Source: Myxococcota bacterium (GTDB lineage: Bacteria; Myxococcota_A; UBA9160; UBA4427). From it: 64,000 nt of DNA. The position numbers and the translations under genes were made by a program. The stretch is taken from NCBI GenBank assembly GCA_029243605.1, contig JAQWRT010000077.1, positions 1-64,000 on the forward strand, written 5' to 3'. Positions 34,255 through 41,946 of this stretch are shown here, one piece after another. Every line of letters starts with the position of its first letter. The first letter of the stretch is position 1. Below the pieces are notes generated by a model, which searched no databases, was not told the origin of the DNA, and saw nothing but the letters and a program-made list of their open reading frames with translations.

Positions 34255-35355
34255 ATGACCCAGGATCCGCTTCACACAAAACTCTGCGATCAGCTCGGCG
34301 TCGAGTTCCCCATTGTCTCCTTCACTCACTGCAAGGATGTTGCAGTTGCTGTGATCAATTCGGGCGGGTTCGCGGTTCTCGGTGAGGCGATGCACACCCC
34401 GGAAGAAATCGAGGCGGACATCAAGTGGATCCGTGAGCGGATCGACGGCAAGCCCTTCGGCATCGACCTCGTTTTGCCGGCTTCCGCCCCCGCCGAATCG
34501 AGCCTCGACGAGATCAGCTCCAAGATCCCCGAGTCTCATCGCGAATTTGAACAGATGATCATGGAAAAATACGACGTACCCATGCCCAAGGAGTCCGTCG
34601 ACCTCCACCAGTGGGGCGGACTCAGCCAGGCCCTCGGTCGGGCCCAACTCGAGGTTCTCCTCGAAGAGCGCGTGCCCGTCATCGCCTCGGGACTCGGCAG
34701 CCCGGCCTTCCTCCTCGACGCTGCCCACGAGAGAGGCAGCCTGGTCTGGGGTCTGGTCGGCCGTACCCGGCAGGCCAAGCGACAGCTCGAGGCGGGTGTG
34801 GATGCGATCATCGCCCAGGGCTTCGACGCCGCGGGACACACCGGCGACATGGGAACCCTCTCCATCGTGGCCGAGGTCTCGGCCATCGCAGGGGATACAC
34901 CGATTATTGCGGCGGGCGGCATCACCACCGGCCGACACCTGGCCGCGGCTCTCTGCCTCGGGGCCTCGGGGGTCTGGACCGGAACCCTCTGGCTCGCCTG
35001 CCGGGAGTCGGATATCGACATGATCATCAAGGAGCGCCTGGTCGCAGCAACCGCCGCCGATACGGTCTGGTCGGACTCGATTTCGGGCTTCACCATGCGG
35101 GTTCTCAAATGCCCCTGGACCGAGGAGTGGAAGAAGCCCGAGGCGCCCCGACCGCTGACCTCGCCCTACCAGATGATTCTCAGCTCGGATTATATCCAGG
35201 GCGCCAACGACGCGCGGCGCGCGGATCTCATGACCGAGGCCTCGGGCCAGGGCGTGGGTTTCGTCACGGAAATGCTGCCCGCCAGGCAGATCGTCTCGGA
35301 TATGGTCGAGGAAGCCCTTGGGGTCTTCGACGATCTTGTGGGCCTGCCCGATTGA
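34255..35355 (+). CDS. Nitronate monooxygenase / 2-nitropropane dioxygenase family flavoprotein
   Basis: A 366-residue FMN-dependent TIM-barrel protein. It has GFDAAGHTGDMGT with the catalytic-type His195, and the FMN phosphate-binding stretch AAGGITTGRHLAAALCLGASGVWTGT. The ATG at 34255 follows an AGGAG site. Family members oxidise nitronates, but many bacterial homologues act on unknown substrates or serve as enoyl reductases (FabK-like). It is divergent from acxABC and lies upstream of EtfBA on the same strand, so it may take part in the same catabolism. Function beyond family level is not clear. Confidence 0.88.
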   Translation: MTQDPLHTKLCDQLGVEFPIVSFTHCKDVAVAVINSGGFAVLGEAMHTPEEIEADIKWIRERIDGKPFGIDLVLPASAPAESSLDEISSKIPESHREFEQMIMEKYDVPMPKESVDLHQWGGLSQALGRAQLEVLLEERVPVIASGLGSPAFLLDAAHERGSLVWGLVGRTRQAKRQLEAGVDAIIAQGFDAAGHTGDMGTLSIVAEVSAIAGDTPIIAAGGITTGRHLAAALCLGASGVWTGTLWLACRESDIDMIIKERLVAATAADTVWSDSISGFTMRVLKCPWTEEWKKPEAPRPLTSPYQMILSSDYIQGANDARRADLMTEASGQGVGFVTEMLPARQIVSDMVEEALGVFDDLVGLPD

Positions 35356-35441
35356 CATCCTCGCCCGCGACGCGCACCGAGCCGGGCATGGATCCGGAAC
35401 GAGCCGGAAGGCGGGCCGAATGCGACGGCGGCGGCCTGATC

Positions 35442-35624
35442 ATGGGCAGCCACTATGCGGCTCGCCAGGACTTCACCGGGACGCTGACCGGTGAATATTA
35501 CGACGAAGGCGACCCTCCGTGGCGCTGGTACAAAATGATCGAACTCACCCGCAAGCCGAACGACTACCCCTTCGAATCCGTCTGGTGCGAAGCGGAGAGC
35601 CTGTTCCTGATCGAGAACGAATAA
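35442..35624 (+). CDS. Small hypothetical protein (60 residues)
   Basis: A short reading frame of 60 codons from the ATG at 35442; an in-frame ATG at 35388 would give 78 codons. The last 45 residues look like real protein: TGTLTGEYYDEGDPPWRWY and then NDYPFESVWCEAESLFLIENE nearby, rich in aromatic and acidic residues and unlike the Arg/Pro/Gly-rich shadow frames in this genome. It sits between the nitronate monooxygenase stop and EtfB in the same direction. No clear ribosome site is visible. Family unknown. Confidence 0.55.
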   Translation: MGSHYAARQDFTGTLTGEYYDEGDPPWRWYKMIELTRKPNDYPFESVWCEAESLFLIENE

Positions 35625-35718
35625 AGCGCACCCCGAGCGGTTTGCTCTTTCCCTACCTCAACTCGCATTCAACCCAAGGCTCTGCGGCTCGAACCGCATC
35701 CCAACGGGAGCCCCGAAC

Positions 35719-36516
35719 ATGAAGATCACCGTCTGCGTCAAAGAAGTCATGGACCCGGATGCGGTCAATAACTACGCCGTGGCCGGCCGTCTCGAAATCG
35801 GCCCCGACGGAAAAACCCTGACCCAGACCGCAATCCCGCGGCTGATGAACGGCTACGACGAGCAAGCCATCGAAGCCGCCCTGCAACTGCGCGACGCCGG
35901 AGCGGATTTCACCTTGACCGTGGTGTCCGCCGGTCCCGAGCCCGAGAAAATGCTCAAGCACGCGGCGGCTCTGGGCGCTCAGGAAATCGTCTCCATCCCC
36001 ATCGATCCCGGGCAAATCGATTACCACGGGGTCGCCACCCTGCTCTCCGCCCAGGTCGAGAAGGCCGGAGGCGCCGACATCATTCTCTGCGGCCGCCAGG
36101 CCTCGGATGACGACCAGGGTGTCGTCCCGGCTCTGGTAGCCGAGCGCCTCGGAATGCCGGTGGTCACTCTGGCCCGGGCCCTGGAACTGAGCGGCGACAA
36201 ATTGCGGGTCACCCGGGTCACAGCCGAGGGCGACGAGGTGGTCGAAGTGGCCTGCCCCGCAGTGGTCACGATCAGCAACGAGATTGGCGATCCCCGCTAC
36301 CCCTCGGCCTCGGCGAAGGTCAAGGCCCGCCGGGTCAAGCCCACCGTCACCACCCCGGCGGATCTGGGCCTGGGAGACGCGGAACTCCAGCCCCGAGTGA
36401 TGCTCACCAAACAATTCGTGCCCGAGGTCCAGGGCAATTGCGAGTTCATCCAGGGCGAACCCAGCGAGGTCGCCGACCAACTCATCGAGCGACTCAAAGC
36501 GGACAGCATCCTCTAA
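35719..36516 (+). CDS. etfB: Electron transfer flavoprotein beta subunit
   Basis: A 265-residue EtfB/FixA protein that carries electrons from acyl-CoA dehydrogenases. Features are KEVMDPDAVNNYAV at the start, GRQASDDDQGVVPALVAERLG (125-145) and the recognition-loop region ISNEIGDPRYPSASAKVKAR (about 185-204). Lys200, Lys202 and Lys207 lie in this loop, where ETF-beta is methylated in animals and some bacteria; a matching methyltransferase-like gene is at 13301. It has a GGGAG ribosome site and is followed 21 bases later by etfA. Likely partners here are the dehydrogenases at 52652-54906 and the membrane Fe-S oxidoreductase at 5476. Confidence 0.95.
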   Translation: MKITVCVKEVMDPDAVNNYAVAGRLEIGPDGKTLTQTAIPRLMNGYDEQAIEAALQLRDAGADFTLTVVSAGPEPEKMLKHAAALGAQEIVSIPIDPGQIDYHGVATLLSAQVEKAGGADIILCGRQASDDDQGVVPALVAERLGMPVVTLARALELSGDKLRVTRVTAEGDEVVEVACPAVVTISNEIGDPRYPSASAKVKARRVKPTVTTPADLGLGDAELQPRVMLTKQFVPEVQGNCEFIQGEPSEVADQLIERLKADSIL

Positions 36517-36537
36517 TCGAAGCGGGAAGGAACGACC

Positions 36538-37509
36538 ATGTCGGAAAATGCCATCGTTGTCTGCACTTGGAGCACGGGCCGAGACGGCCTGCCCGAGGGC
36601 GTCGAAGAAATCCTGCATATCGGCCGGAGCATGGCGAGTGCTCTGGACACGGACCTGGCCTGGCTCGTCCTGGGCCCCCTGCCCGAGAGCGCGAGCGAAC
36701 TGGCCGGAAAATACGGTGTCGGCCAGCTACAGCATGCGGCGGACCCCAATCTCGATCCCGCGGGTAGCGACGCCTGCGTCGAGGCCATCGCGGCCTATTG
36801 GGAAACCCATTCGCCGGCGACCCTCATCGTTCATCAGACCAACGAGGCCCGGGTGGTAGCCCCCCGGGTGGCCGGACGTCTGGGCAAAGCCGTGGTCATG
36901 AACGGCATTTCCGTGGAAACGGTGGCGAGCAATTACCAGATCACGGCTTCGGCCTACGGCGGGGACACCCGGGCGATCTACGAGGTCAGCAGCGGGAGCA
37001 TTCTCTCCTTCATCGCCAACGCGGTCGTACCCGAGCCCGCCGAGGGTGCTCCGGTGGCCCCCGAGGCCCTCTCCCTCGATCTCTCCGGAGTCGACGAACG
37101 CATTCAGGTCGTCGAGCAGGCGAGCTTCGACGGACCCCGGCTCGACGATGCAGAGATCATCGTTTCCGGCGGACGCGGTCTGGGCGGCGCGGACAATTAT
37201 AAACTGATCGAGCAACTCGCCGCGGCCCTGGGAGGCCTGCCCGGCGCCTCGCGGCCCATTGTCGACGAGGGCTGGGTGGACTCGAGCCACCAGGTGGGCC
37301 TGACCGGGCGGATTACCCGTCCGAATCTCTATATCGCCGTGGGAATCTCGGGGGCCAGCCAGCATATGGCGGGCTGCTCGGCCGCAGGCACCATCGTCGC
37401 CATCAATCGCGACGCGGACGCCGCGATTTTTCAGCACGCACGCTATGGGATTCAGGGAGACGCCCTCGAGATCCTGCCCGAACTGATTCGGGCGGCCAAC
37501 GCGCGTTAG
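36538..37509 (+). CDS. etfA: Electron transfer flavoprotein alpha subunit
   Basis: A 323-residue EtfA/FixB protein. The C-terminal FAD domain is clear: GGRGLGGADNYKLIEQLA (211-228), GWVDSSHQVGLTGR, YIAVGISGASQHMAG (265-279) and AAGTIVAINRDADAAIF. It forms a heterodimer with EtfB encoded just upstream. No N-terminal ferredoxin-like extension is present, so it is not the kind of EtfA with its own Fe-S clusters. A DUF35-thiolase pair follows on the same strand. Confidence 0.95.
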   Translation: MSENAIVVCTWSTGRDGLPEGVEEILHIGRSMASALDTDLAWLVLGPLPESASELAGKYGVGQLQHAADPNLDPAGSDACVEAIAAYWETHSPATLIVHQTNEARVVAPRVAGRLGKAVVMNGISVETVASNYQITASAYGGDTRAIYEVSSGSILSFIANAVVPEPAEGAPVAPEALSLDLSGVDERIQVVEQASFDGPRLDDAEIIVSGGRGLGGADNYKLIEQLAAALGGLPGASRPIVDEGWVDSSHQVGLTGRITRPNLYIAVGISGASQHMAGCSAAGTIVAINRDADAAIFQHARYGIQGDALEILPELIRAANAR

Positions 37510-37530
37510 TGATCCACTCCGGAGAAGGCT

Positions 37531-37959
37531 ATGACCGATTCATCTCCCGTTCACGCAGCCAAAGATCTTTTCGTCGAGACCTCAGACGGACCTCGCCTCC
37601 TGGGTTCGCGTTGCGATACCTGCAAGGCCCCCTACTTCCCGAGTAGCGAAGCCTGCCACAACCCCGACTGCGACCACTCGGATATCCAACCCGCGCATTT
37701 CGGGCCGCACGGTACCCTCTGGAGCGTCACGGTTCAGAATTACCCCCCGCCGCCGCCGGTGGTCGCCCCCGAGCCCTATAGCCCCTACGCCGTAGGCCTG
37801 GTGGACCTCGAGACCGACGGCCTTCGGGTGATCGGGCGCCTGCACGTCGAGGATCCCACCTCCGTGAAGGTCGGTGGCCCAGTGGAACTCATCCTCGCCC
37901 CCCTCGGCTCAGGGCAGGATGGGCACGAGGTGATCTCGTGGCAATTCGAACCGCGCTGA
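37531..37959 (+). CDS. DUF35 zinc-ribbon/OB-fold protein (thiolase partner)
   Basis: A 142-residue OB-fold protein with a variant zinc ribbon: Cys28, Cys31, Cys42 and Cys47 (spacing CxxC then CxxxxC, against CxxC-CxxC in the two other stand-alone copies). The OB-fold part has GTLWSVTVQNYPPPPP and YAVGLVDLETDGLRVIGRL. It precedes the thiolase with an intact Cys at 38064, so this pair differs from the two cysteine-less pairs in both partners. It probably supports thiolase assembly or substrate channelling. Confidence 0.9.
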   Translation: MTDSSPVHAAKDLFVETSDGPRLLGSRCDTCKAPYFPSSEACHNPDCDHSDIQPAHFGPHGTLWSVTVQNYPPPPPVVAPEPYSPYAVGLVDLETDGLRVIGRLHVEDPTSVKVGGPVELILAPLGSGQDGHEVISWQFEPR

Positions 37960-38063
37960 TCTTTCCCCGCTCGCGGATCAACTGACCGCGGCGTATCCGT
38001 ATCAAGACCGGGAGACCTGGCATCACTTCGGGCCCCCCAAAGCAAAATTGGAGGCACCAGCCA

Positions 38064-39242
38064 ATGGGTGAAGTCGCCGTTCTCGGCATCGGAATGCATC
38101 CCTGGGGAAAATTCCCCGAGAAGAATCTGAACTCGATCTGCCGGGTCGCGGTGGACGCAGCCCTGGCCGACGCCGGCGTCAGCTGGAAGGAAGTCGGGGC
38201 CGTTGCCGCAGCCAGCTCCCGCTTTTCCGGCGGCAAGGGCTGGGGACTCAACGGCAACGATATTGTCGAGGATATGGGCTCCACGGGCCTGCCCGTCTAC
38301 AACCTGTCGGCGGGCTGCGCGGCGGGCTCCAACGCCTTTAACGTGGGCCACATGATGGTGGCCAGTGGCGCCCACGATGTCGTCCTTGTCGTGGGCGGCG
38401 AAAAAATGCCCAAGGGCTTCATTCAAACCTCGGGGCTCGAGGACGAGACCGACCCTGAATATCTTCGACAACGCTGCGTTGGCCTGCCCGGACCCGGCTT
38501 CTGGGCCCTACTCACCCGGCAGCGAATGGAGGAGTTCGGCACGAGCCACGAGGACTTGGCCGCCGTCGCCGTAAAGGCTCATAAAGTGGGCACCCACAAC
38601 GAGAACGCGCGTTTTCGCCAACTCTTCAGTCTCGAGGATATCCTCAACTCGAACATGGTCAGCGATCCCCTGCGACTCTACGAGATCTGCCCTGTCAGCG
38701 ATGGCGCGGCCGCCGTCGTACTCTGCTCCGAAGAGTATGCGCGCAAGAAGGCCAGCAACCCCGTCTGGGCGGCATCGAGTGCGGTGGCCACCGCGCGTTT
38801 CGACGACGGCCTGCCGCGCGGGCTCGGCTGCGTCCCCTCCCCGTGGCGTACCCATCACAGCGAGGCTCGGATCTCCGTGGCCAAGGCGCTTGAAGGCGCC
38901 GGTATAGGGCCCAAGGACCTGGATCTGGTCGAACTCCAGGACAACACGGTCTACTACGAGCTCGCCTTCCCCGAGGAGTGGGGGATGTGCGAACCCGGTG
39001 AATCCGAGAGCCTGCTCCACCAGGGCGAAACCCTGCCCAACGGGAGCATGCCCATCAACCCCAGCGGTGGCTTCCTCTGCTTCGGCGAGGCCACCACCGC
39101 CCAGGGCCTCTTCCAGATCTGCGAGGTGGCCTGGCAGTTGCGCGGTGAAGCCGGCGAGCGTCAGGTTCCGGGTGCGAAGATCGGCATGGCCCAGAGCATC
39201 GGGCTCGGTGGCAATGGGACCGCGACGGTGCTCAAGCGCTAG
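38064..39242 (+). CDS. Thiolase / lipid-transfer-type acetyl-CoA acyltransferase with intact Cys
   Basis: A 392-residue SCP2-like thiolase. The nucleophilic-type Cys85 is present in LSAGCAAGSNAF. The C-terminal region reads NPSGGFLCFGEATTAQG, where the usual thiolase GHPxG histidine is replaced by Glu/Ala, so catalysis may differ from a classic thiolase. GIGMHPWGKFPEK at the start is typical of Ltp-type proteins. It follows a DUF35 gene and EtfBA, suggesting chain-shortening of a beta-keto acyl-CoA. Its stop overlaps the convergent histone-fold gene by 4 bases. Confidence 0.88.
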   Translation: MGEVAVLGIGMHPWGKFPEKNLNSICRVAVDAALADAGVSWKEVGAVAAASSRFSGGKGWGLNGNDIVEDMGSTGLPVYNLSAGCAAGSNAFNVGHMMVASGAHDVVLVVGGEKMPKGFIQTSGLEDETDPEYLRQRCVGLPGPGFWALLTRQRMEEFGTSHEDLAAVAVKAHKVGTHNENARFRQLFSLEDILNSNMVSDPLRLYEICPVSDGAAAVVLCSEEYARKKASNPVWAASSAVATARFDDGLPRGLGCVPSPWRTHHSEARISVAKALEGAGIGPKDLDLVELQDNTVYYELAFPEEWGMCEPGESESLLHQGETLPNGSMPINPSGGFLCFGEATTAQGLFQICEVAWQLRGEAGERQVPGAKIGMAQSIGLGGNGTATVLKR

Positions 39243-39793
39243 GAGCGAAAGCGGTCGGGGATATCGCGATCCAGCACGGTCATGCGGCCGTCGGCCCGGG
39301 CGTTCCGAATCGCCTCTTCGGCGATCTCGCGAACGATATCCGAGAGCGGGCCGAGTACCCGCTCGCTGGTCTTGTACCCCGCCGAAGCCCGGATGTATTC
39401 CTTGAGCCGGCTGGCGACGATCAGGACCTCGTCAGCCGGTGCGCCCGAACTCGCCGCCGTCGGCGACGACGCTGGTCTCGGTGCTGCCGGCCCAGGCTTC
39501 TCGGAGATGATTCGGCGAGGCTTGCGAGGAGCGGACTCCTTGCCTGTCCCGGCTTCCGCGGCGGCCTGGCGCGCGGCCTCGGCCTGGCTCGGCGCGCGTC
39601 TCTCCTCTGCCCAGGACTCCCGATGCCGGGCCACGGGCAGGTGAACTTCCCAGCAGCTCACATCGCAAAACTGGAGAGCGGTGCGCTTTCGGTTGCACGT
39701 CGAGACGTTGCAAACGTAATAGTCCGCACCGAAATCAATCGACTTCTTACACGCGCTGCATTTCTTCCAGCTCGCCTCAAGCTCCTCGGACAT
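39239..39793 (-). CDS. Zinc-finger plus histone-fold protein (bacterial histone-like)
   Basis: A 184-residue protein in three parts. Residues 10-51 carry a cysteine-rich finger (Cys12, Cys15, Cys28, Cys33, Cys43, Cys47, His51). Residues 60-120 are a basic, Ala/Pro-rich linker (KPRRIISEKPGPAAPRPA). Residues 121-184 match a histone fold: helix VLIVASRLKEYIRAS, strap loop GYKTSE, long helix with VLGPLSDIVREIAEEAIRNA, then DGRMTVLDRDI, the counterpart of the archaeal RKTVKAEDI end. Similar domains occur in Bdellovibrio histone Bd0055 and relatives. It is likely a nucleoid-binding protein. The ATG at 39793 starts just before the finger. It is convergent with the thiolase gene. Confidence 0.78.
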   Translation of the reverse strand: MSEELEASWKKCSACKKSIDFGADYYVCNVSTCNRKRTALQFCDVSCWEVHLPVARHRESWAEERRAPSQAEAARQAAAEAGTGKESAPRKPRRIISEKPGPAAPRPASSPTAASSGAPADEVLIVASRLKEYIRASAGYKTSERVLGPLSDIVREIAEEAIRNARADGRMTVLDRDIPDRFRS

Positions 39794-39945
39794 GATCGCT
39801 CCCTCGGCGCCCTCGTGGTCGAGCCAGCGGAGCGCCGGGCCGAGCATAGCGGACATAATCGAGCGCAATCGACCGGAACGGCCGAATACCGCCCCCCCCC
39901 TTCCGAAGACAGAGCGAGTTCTGATCGGATCACCGGCCCAAACGG

Positions 39946-40770
39946 CTAGCGGCCCTTGTACTTGGGCCGGCGCTTCTCGAGAAAGGATTGGGTGCCCTCT
40001 CGGGCATCCTCGGTCATCGCCGACATGACAGCGGCGACGCCCTCGTAATCGTACATTTCGTCGGCGGTCGAAGTCAGTGACTTGTAAACGAAATGCCGGG
40101 CAAGGTCGATGGCCACGCTGGGGCCGCGAGCGAGCTTCTTCGCGTAGGCCATGGCCGCCTCCAAAGCGTCCCCCTCCTCCACGAGTTCGTCGATAAGCCC
40201 TTCCCGGTGGCATTCTTCGGCTTCGAGAATATCACCGGTCGTAATCATGCGAAGCGCCGTGGGGAGCCGGGTGATCCGGGGCAGGAACCAACTGATCCCA
40301 CAATCGGGACCGAAGCCCAGGCGAACCATTGCCGCGCTCATGCGAACGGTCTTCGAACCGAAACGCCGATCGCAGGCTAGGGCGTAGGCGAGACCAGCGC
40401 CCATGCAGACGCCCTCCACGGCAGCGATCACCGGCTTGTCCACCTCGATGATCCACTTGGTCATCTCGGCGAAGGCCCCGGCCGGAGTCTTGCGCTGATA
40501 ACGCTCGAGAGGCGTATCCGTGAGCCCCGGAATCGGGCGACCCTCATCGTTGCCGCTCAGAAACTCGGCGTCGCCGCCGGATGAAAAATTACCGCCGGCC
40601 CCGGTCAACACCAGGACTCGAACATCATCGTTCGTACGCAACTCGCGGAGCTTGGCCGATATCGCCGCGCACAGGTCCCAATTGACCGCATTCATGCGTT
40701 CGGGCCGGTTCAGGGTGATGATTCCAACACCCTCATCCGTCGTAAAACTGAACTGGTCCTCGACTCCCAT
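39946..40770 (-). CDS. Enoyl-CoA hydratase/isomerase family protein (PaaG-like)
   Basis: A 274-residue crotonase. The segments GAGLAYALACDRRFG and AAMVRLGFGPDCGISWFLPR resemble PaaG-type isomerases, with Asp in GPDCG instead of the hydratase Glu, and Ala where hydratases have the first Glu. FSSGGDAEFL is the oxyanion-hole region. It is therefore more likely a double-bond isomerase or another crotonase activity than a simple hydratase. It lies downstream of the luciferase-like gene on the minus strand, with 68 bases between them. Confidence 0.88.
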   Translation of the reverse strand: MGVEDQFSFTTDEGVGIITLNRPERMNAVNWDLCAAISAKLRELRTNDDVRVLVLTGAGGNFSSGGDAEFLSGNDEGRPIPGLTDTPLERYQRKTPAGAFAEMTKWIIEVDKPVIAAVEGVCMGAGLAYALACDRRFGSKTVRMSAAMVRLGFGPDCGISWFLPRITRLPTALRMITTGDILEAEECHREGLIDELVEEGDALEAAMAYAKKLARGPSVAIDLARHFVYKSLTSTADEMYDYEGVAAVMSAMTEDAREGTQSFLEKRRPKYKGR

Positions 40771-40838
40771 CGTGCTTCTCCCTCTCTCTGCTCTTGTCCT
40801 ATCGCGATATCGCGTTTTTCATTCCCATCGGTGCACCG

Positions 40839-41894
40839 CTATTTGAGCCGGGCGACCGTCTCCCTCAACCAATCGTCGTCACTGCGGAAATCCGGCGGGA
40901 TATCGAGGAGGATCGTCGAGTAGAGCCCGTCGCAGCGTTCTTTGATCCGATCAACAAATTCGTCGGCGGTGGCGATAATCGCCCACTCGTCGAGCATCTC
41001 GTCGCTGATCACACCGGGCATCGCTTTCCACTGTCCCTCTCGGGAGAGCCGGTGGAGTTCTGCCGCAGCATCCATCCAGCCGTGAAACTCGAGCACCGAA
41101 TGATAGGTGGGCGTCGAAGCGTAGAACGAAATGTGCTGCTTCAGATCCAGCTTGGCCGCTTCTACCCCTTCTTCGTCCCGAGCCAGGGCAAGAAAGGGCG
41201 CACCGATCAAGTCCACAGCTTCGGGACTGCGCCCGGCTTTCTCGGCGCCCTCGGCAATGGCGGGGACCAGCACCTCCTCGGTAAATCGGAAGGTCGCAAT
41301 CGGGTGCAGGCGGAGTCCGTCGCAGAGTTCCCCGGCAAGGCGCCCCATATAGGGGTTCACCGCGGCGATCTGAATCGGGATATCCGGGTGCTCTACCGGG
41401 CCGGGATTGAAGAAGGGCGGGCAGAGAGTGAACTGGTAATGCTCTCCCTTGAAATCCGCCCGGGTTCCGTTTTGAAAGCTGTCGAAGATCGCCTTCATGC
41501 ATTCAATATATTCACGGAGCCGGGGGCCGGGAGGGCCCGTCCAGGTACTCGCGTAACGCCTCTCAACATGGGGCTTGACCTGGGTTCCCAGGCCGACGCA
41601 GAAACGTCCCTTGGAGTAATGCTGCAGATCCCAGGCCAGCTGGGCGGTCACCATGGGGCTCCGGGGAAAAGCGATAGCCACGTTCGTGGCCAACTTCACC
41701 CGTTCGGTGTGTTCCGCGGCGATCGCCAGGGGAAGATAGGGATCATGCCCTGCCTCGGGGGCGGTCACGCCGTCGAAGCCGAGTTCCTCGAGCCGCCGGG
41801 CCGCAGAGCCGATCTCCTCAAGGCTGGCTCGCTTGATCCCATCACCCGCGTACTGCTCGGTATCGGGCCCGAGCATCACTGTTTCCACTCGCAA
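40839..41894 (-). CDS. LLM-class (luciferase-like) F420-type oxidoreductase
   Basis: A 351-residue TIM-barrel protein of the luciferase-like monooxygenase superfamily, TIGR03617-like. Marks are RRLEELGFDGVTAPEAGHDPYLPLA, VKLATNVAIAFPRSP and GRFCVGLGTQVKPHVERRYA. Most relatives of this type use coenzyme F420 for hydride transfer, so the host probably makes F420, but no F420 synthesis gene is in this window. It sits between a KstD-like flavoprotein and a PaaG-like crotonase, so a reduction or oxidation of a CoA-bound or alicyclic intermediate is plausible. Confidence 0.88.
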   Translation of the reverse strand: MRVETVMLGPDTEQYAGDGIKRASLEEIGSAARRLEELGFDGVTAPEAGHDPYLPLAIAAEHTERVKLATNVAIAFPRSPMVTAQLAWDLQHYSKGRFCVGLGTQVKPHVERRYASTWTGPPGPRLREYIECMKAIFDSFQNGTRADFKGEHYQFTLCPPFFNPGPVEHPDIPIQIAAVNPYMGRLAGELCDGLRLHPIATFRFTEEVLVPAIAEGAEKAGRSPEAVDLIGAPFLALARDEEGVEAAKLDLKQHISFYASTPTYHSVLEFHGWMDAAAELHRLSREGQWKAMPGVISDEMLDEWAIIATADEFVDRIKERCDGLYSTILLDIPPDFRSDDDWLRETVARLK

Positions 41895-41946
41895 TGGCTC
41901 TCCCTTTCTTATTTCTTATCTCGAATGCCCCAAAACCTAAGGGGCT

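Noticed and set aside
39794-40213. N-terminal extension of the histone-fold protein
   Set aside because: The extra stretch is arginine-rich, overlaps the start area of the next gene, and an ATG at 39793 directly precedes the zinc finger.
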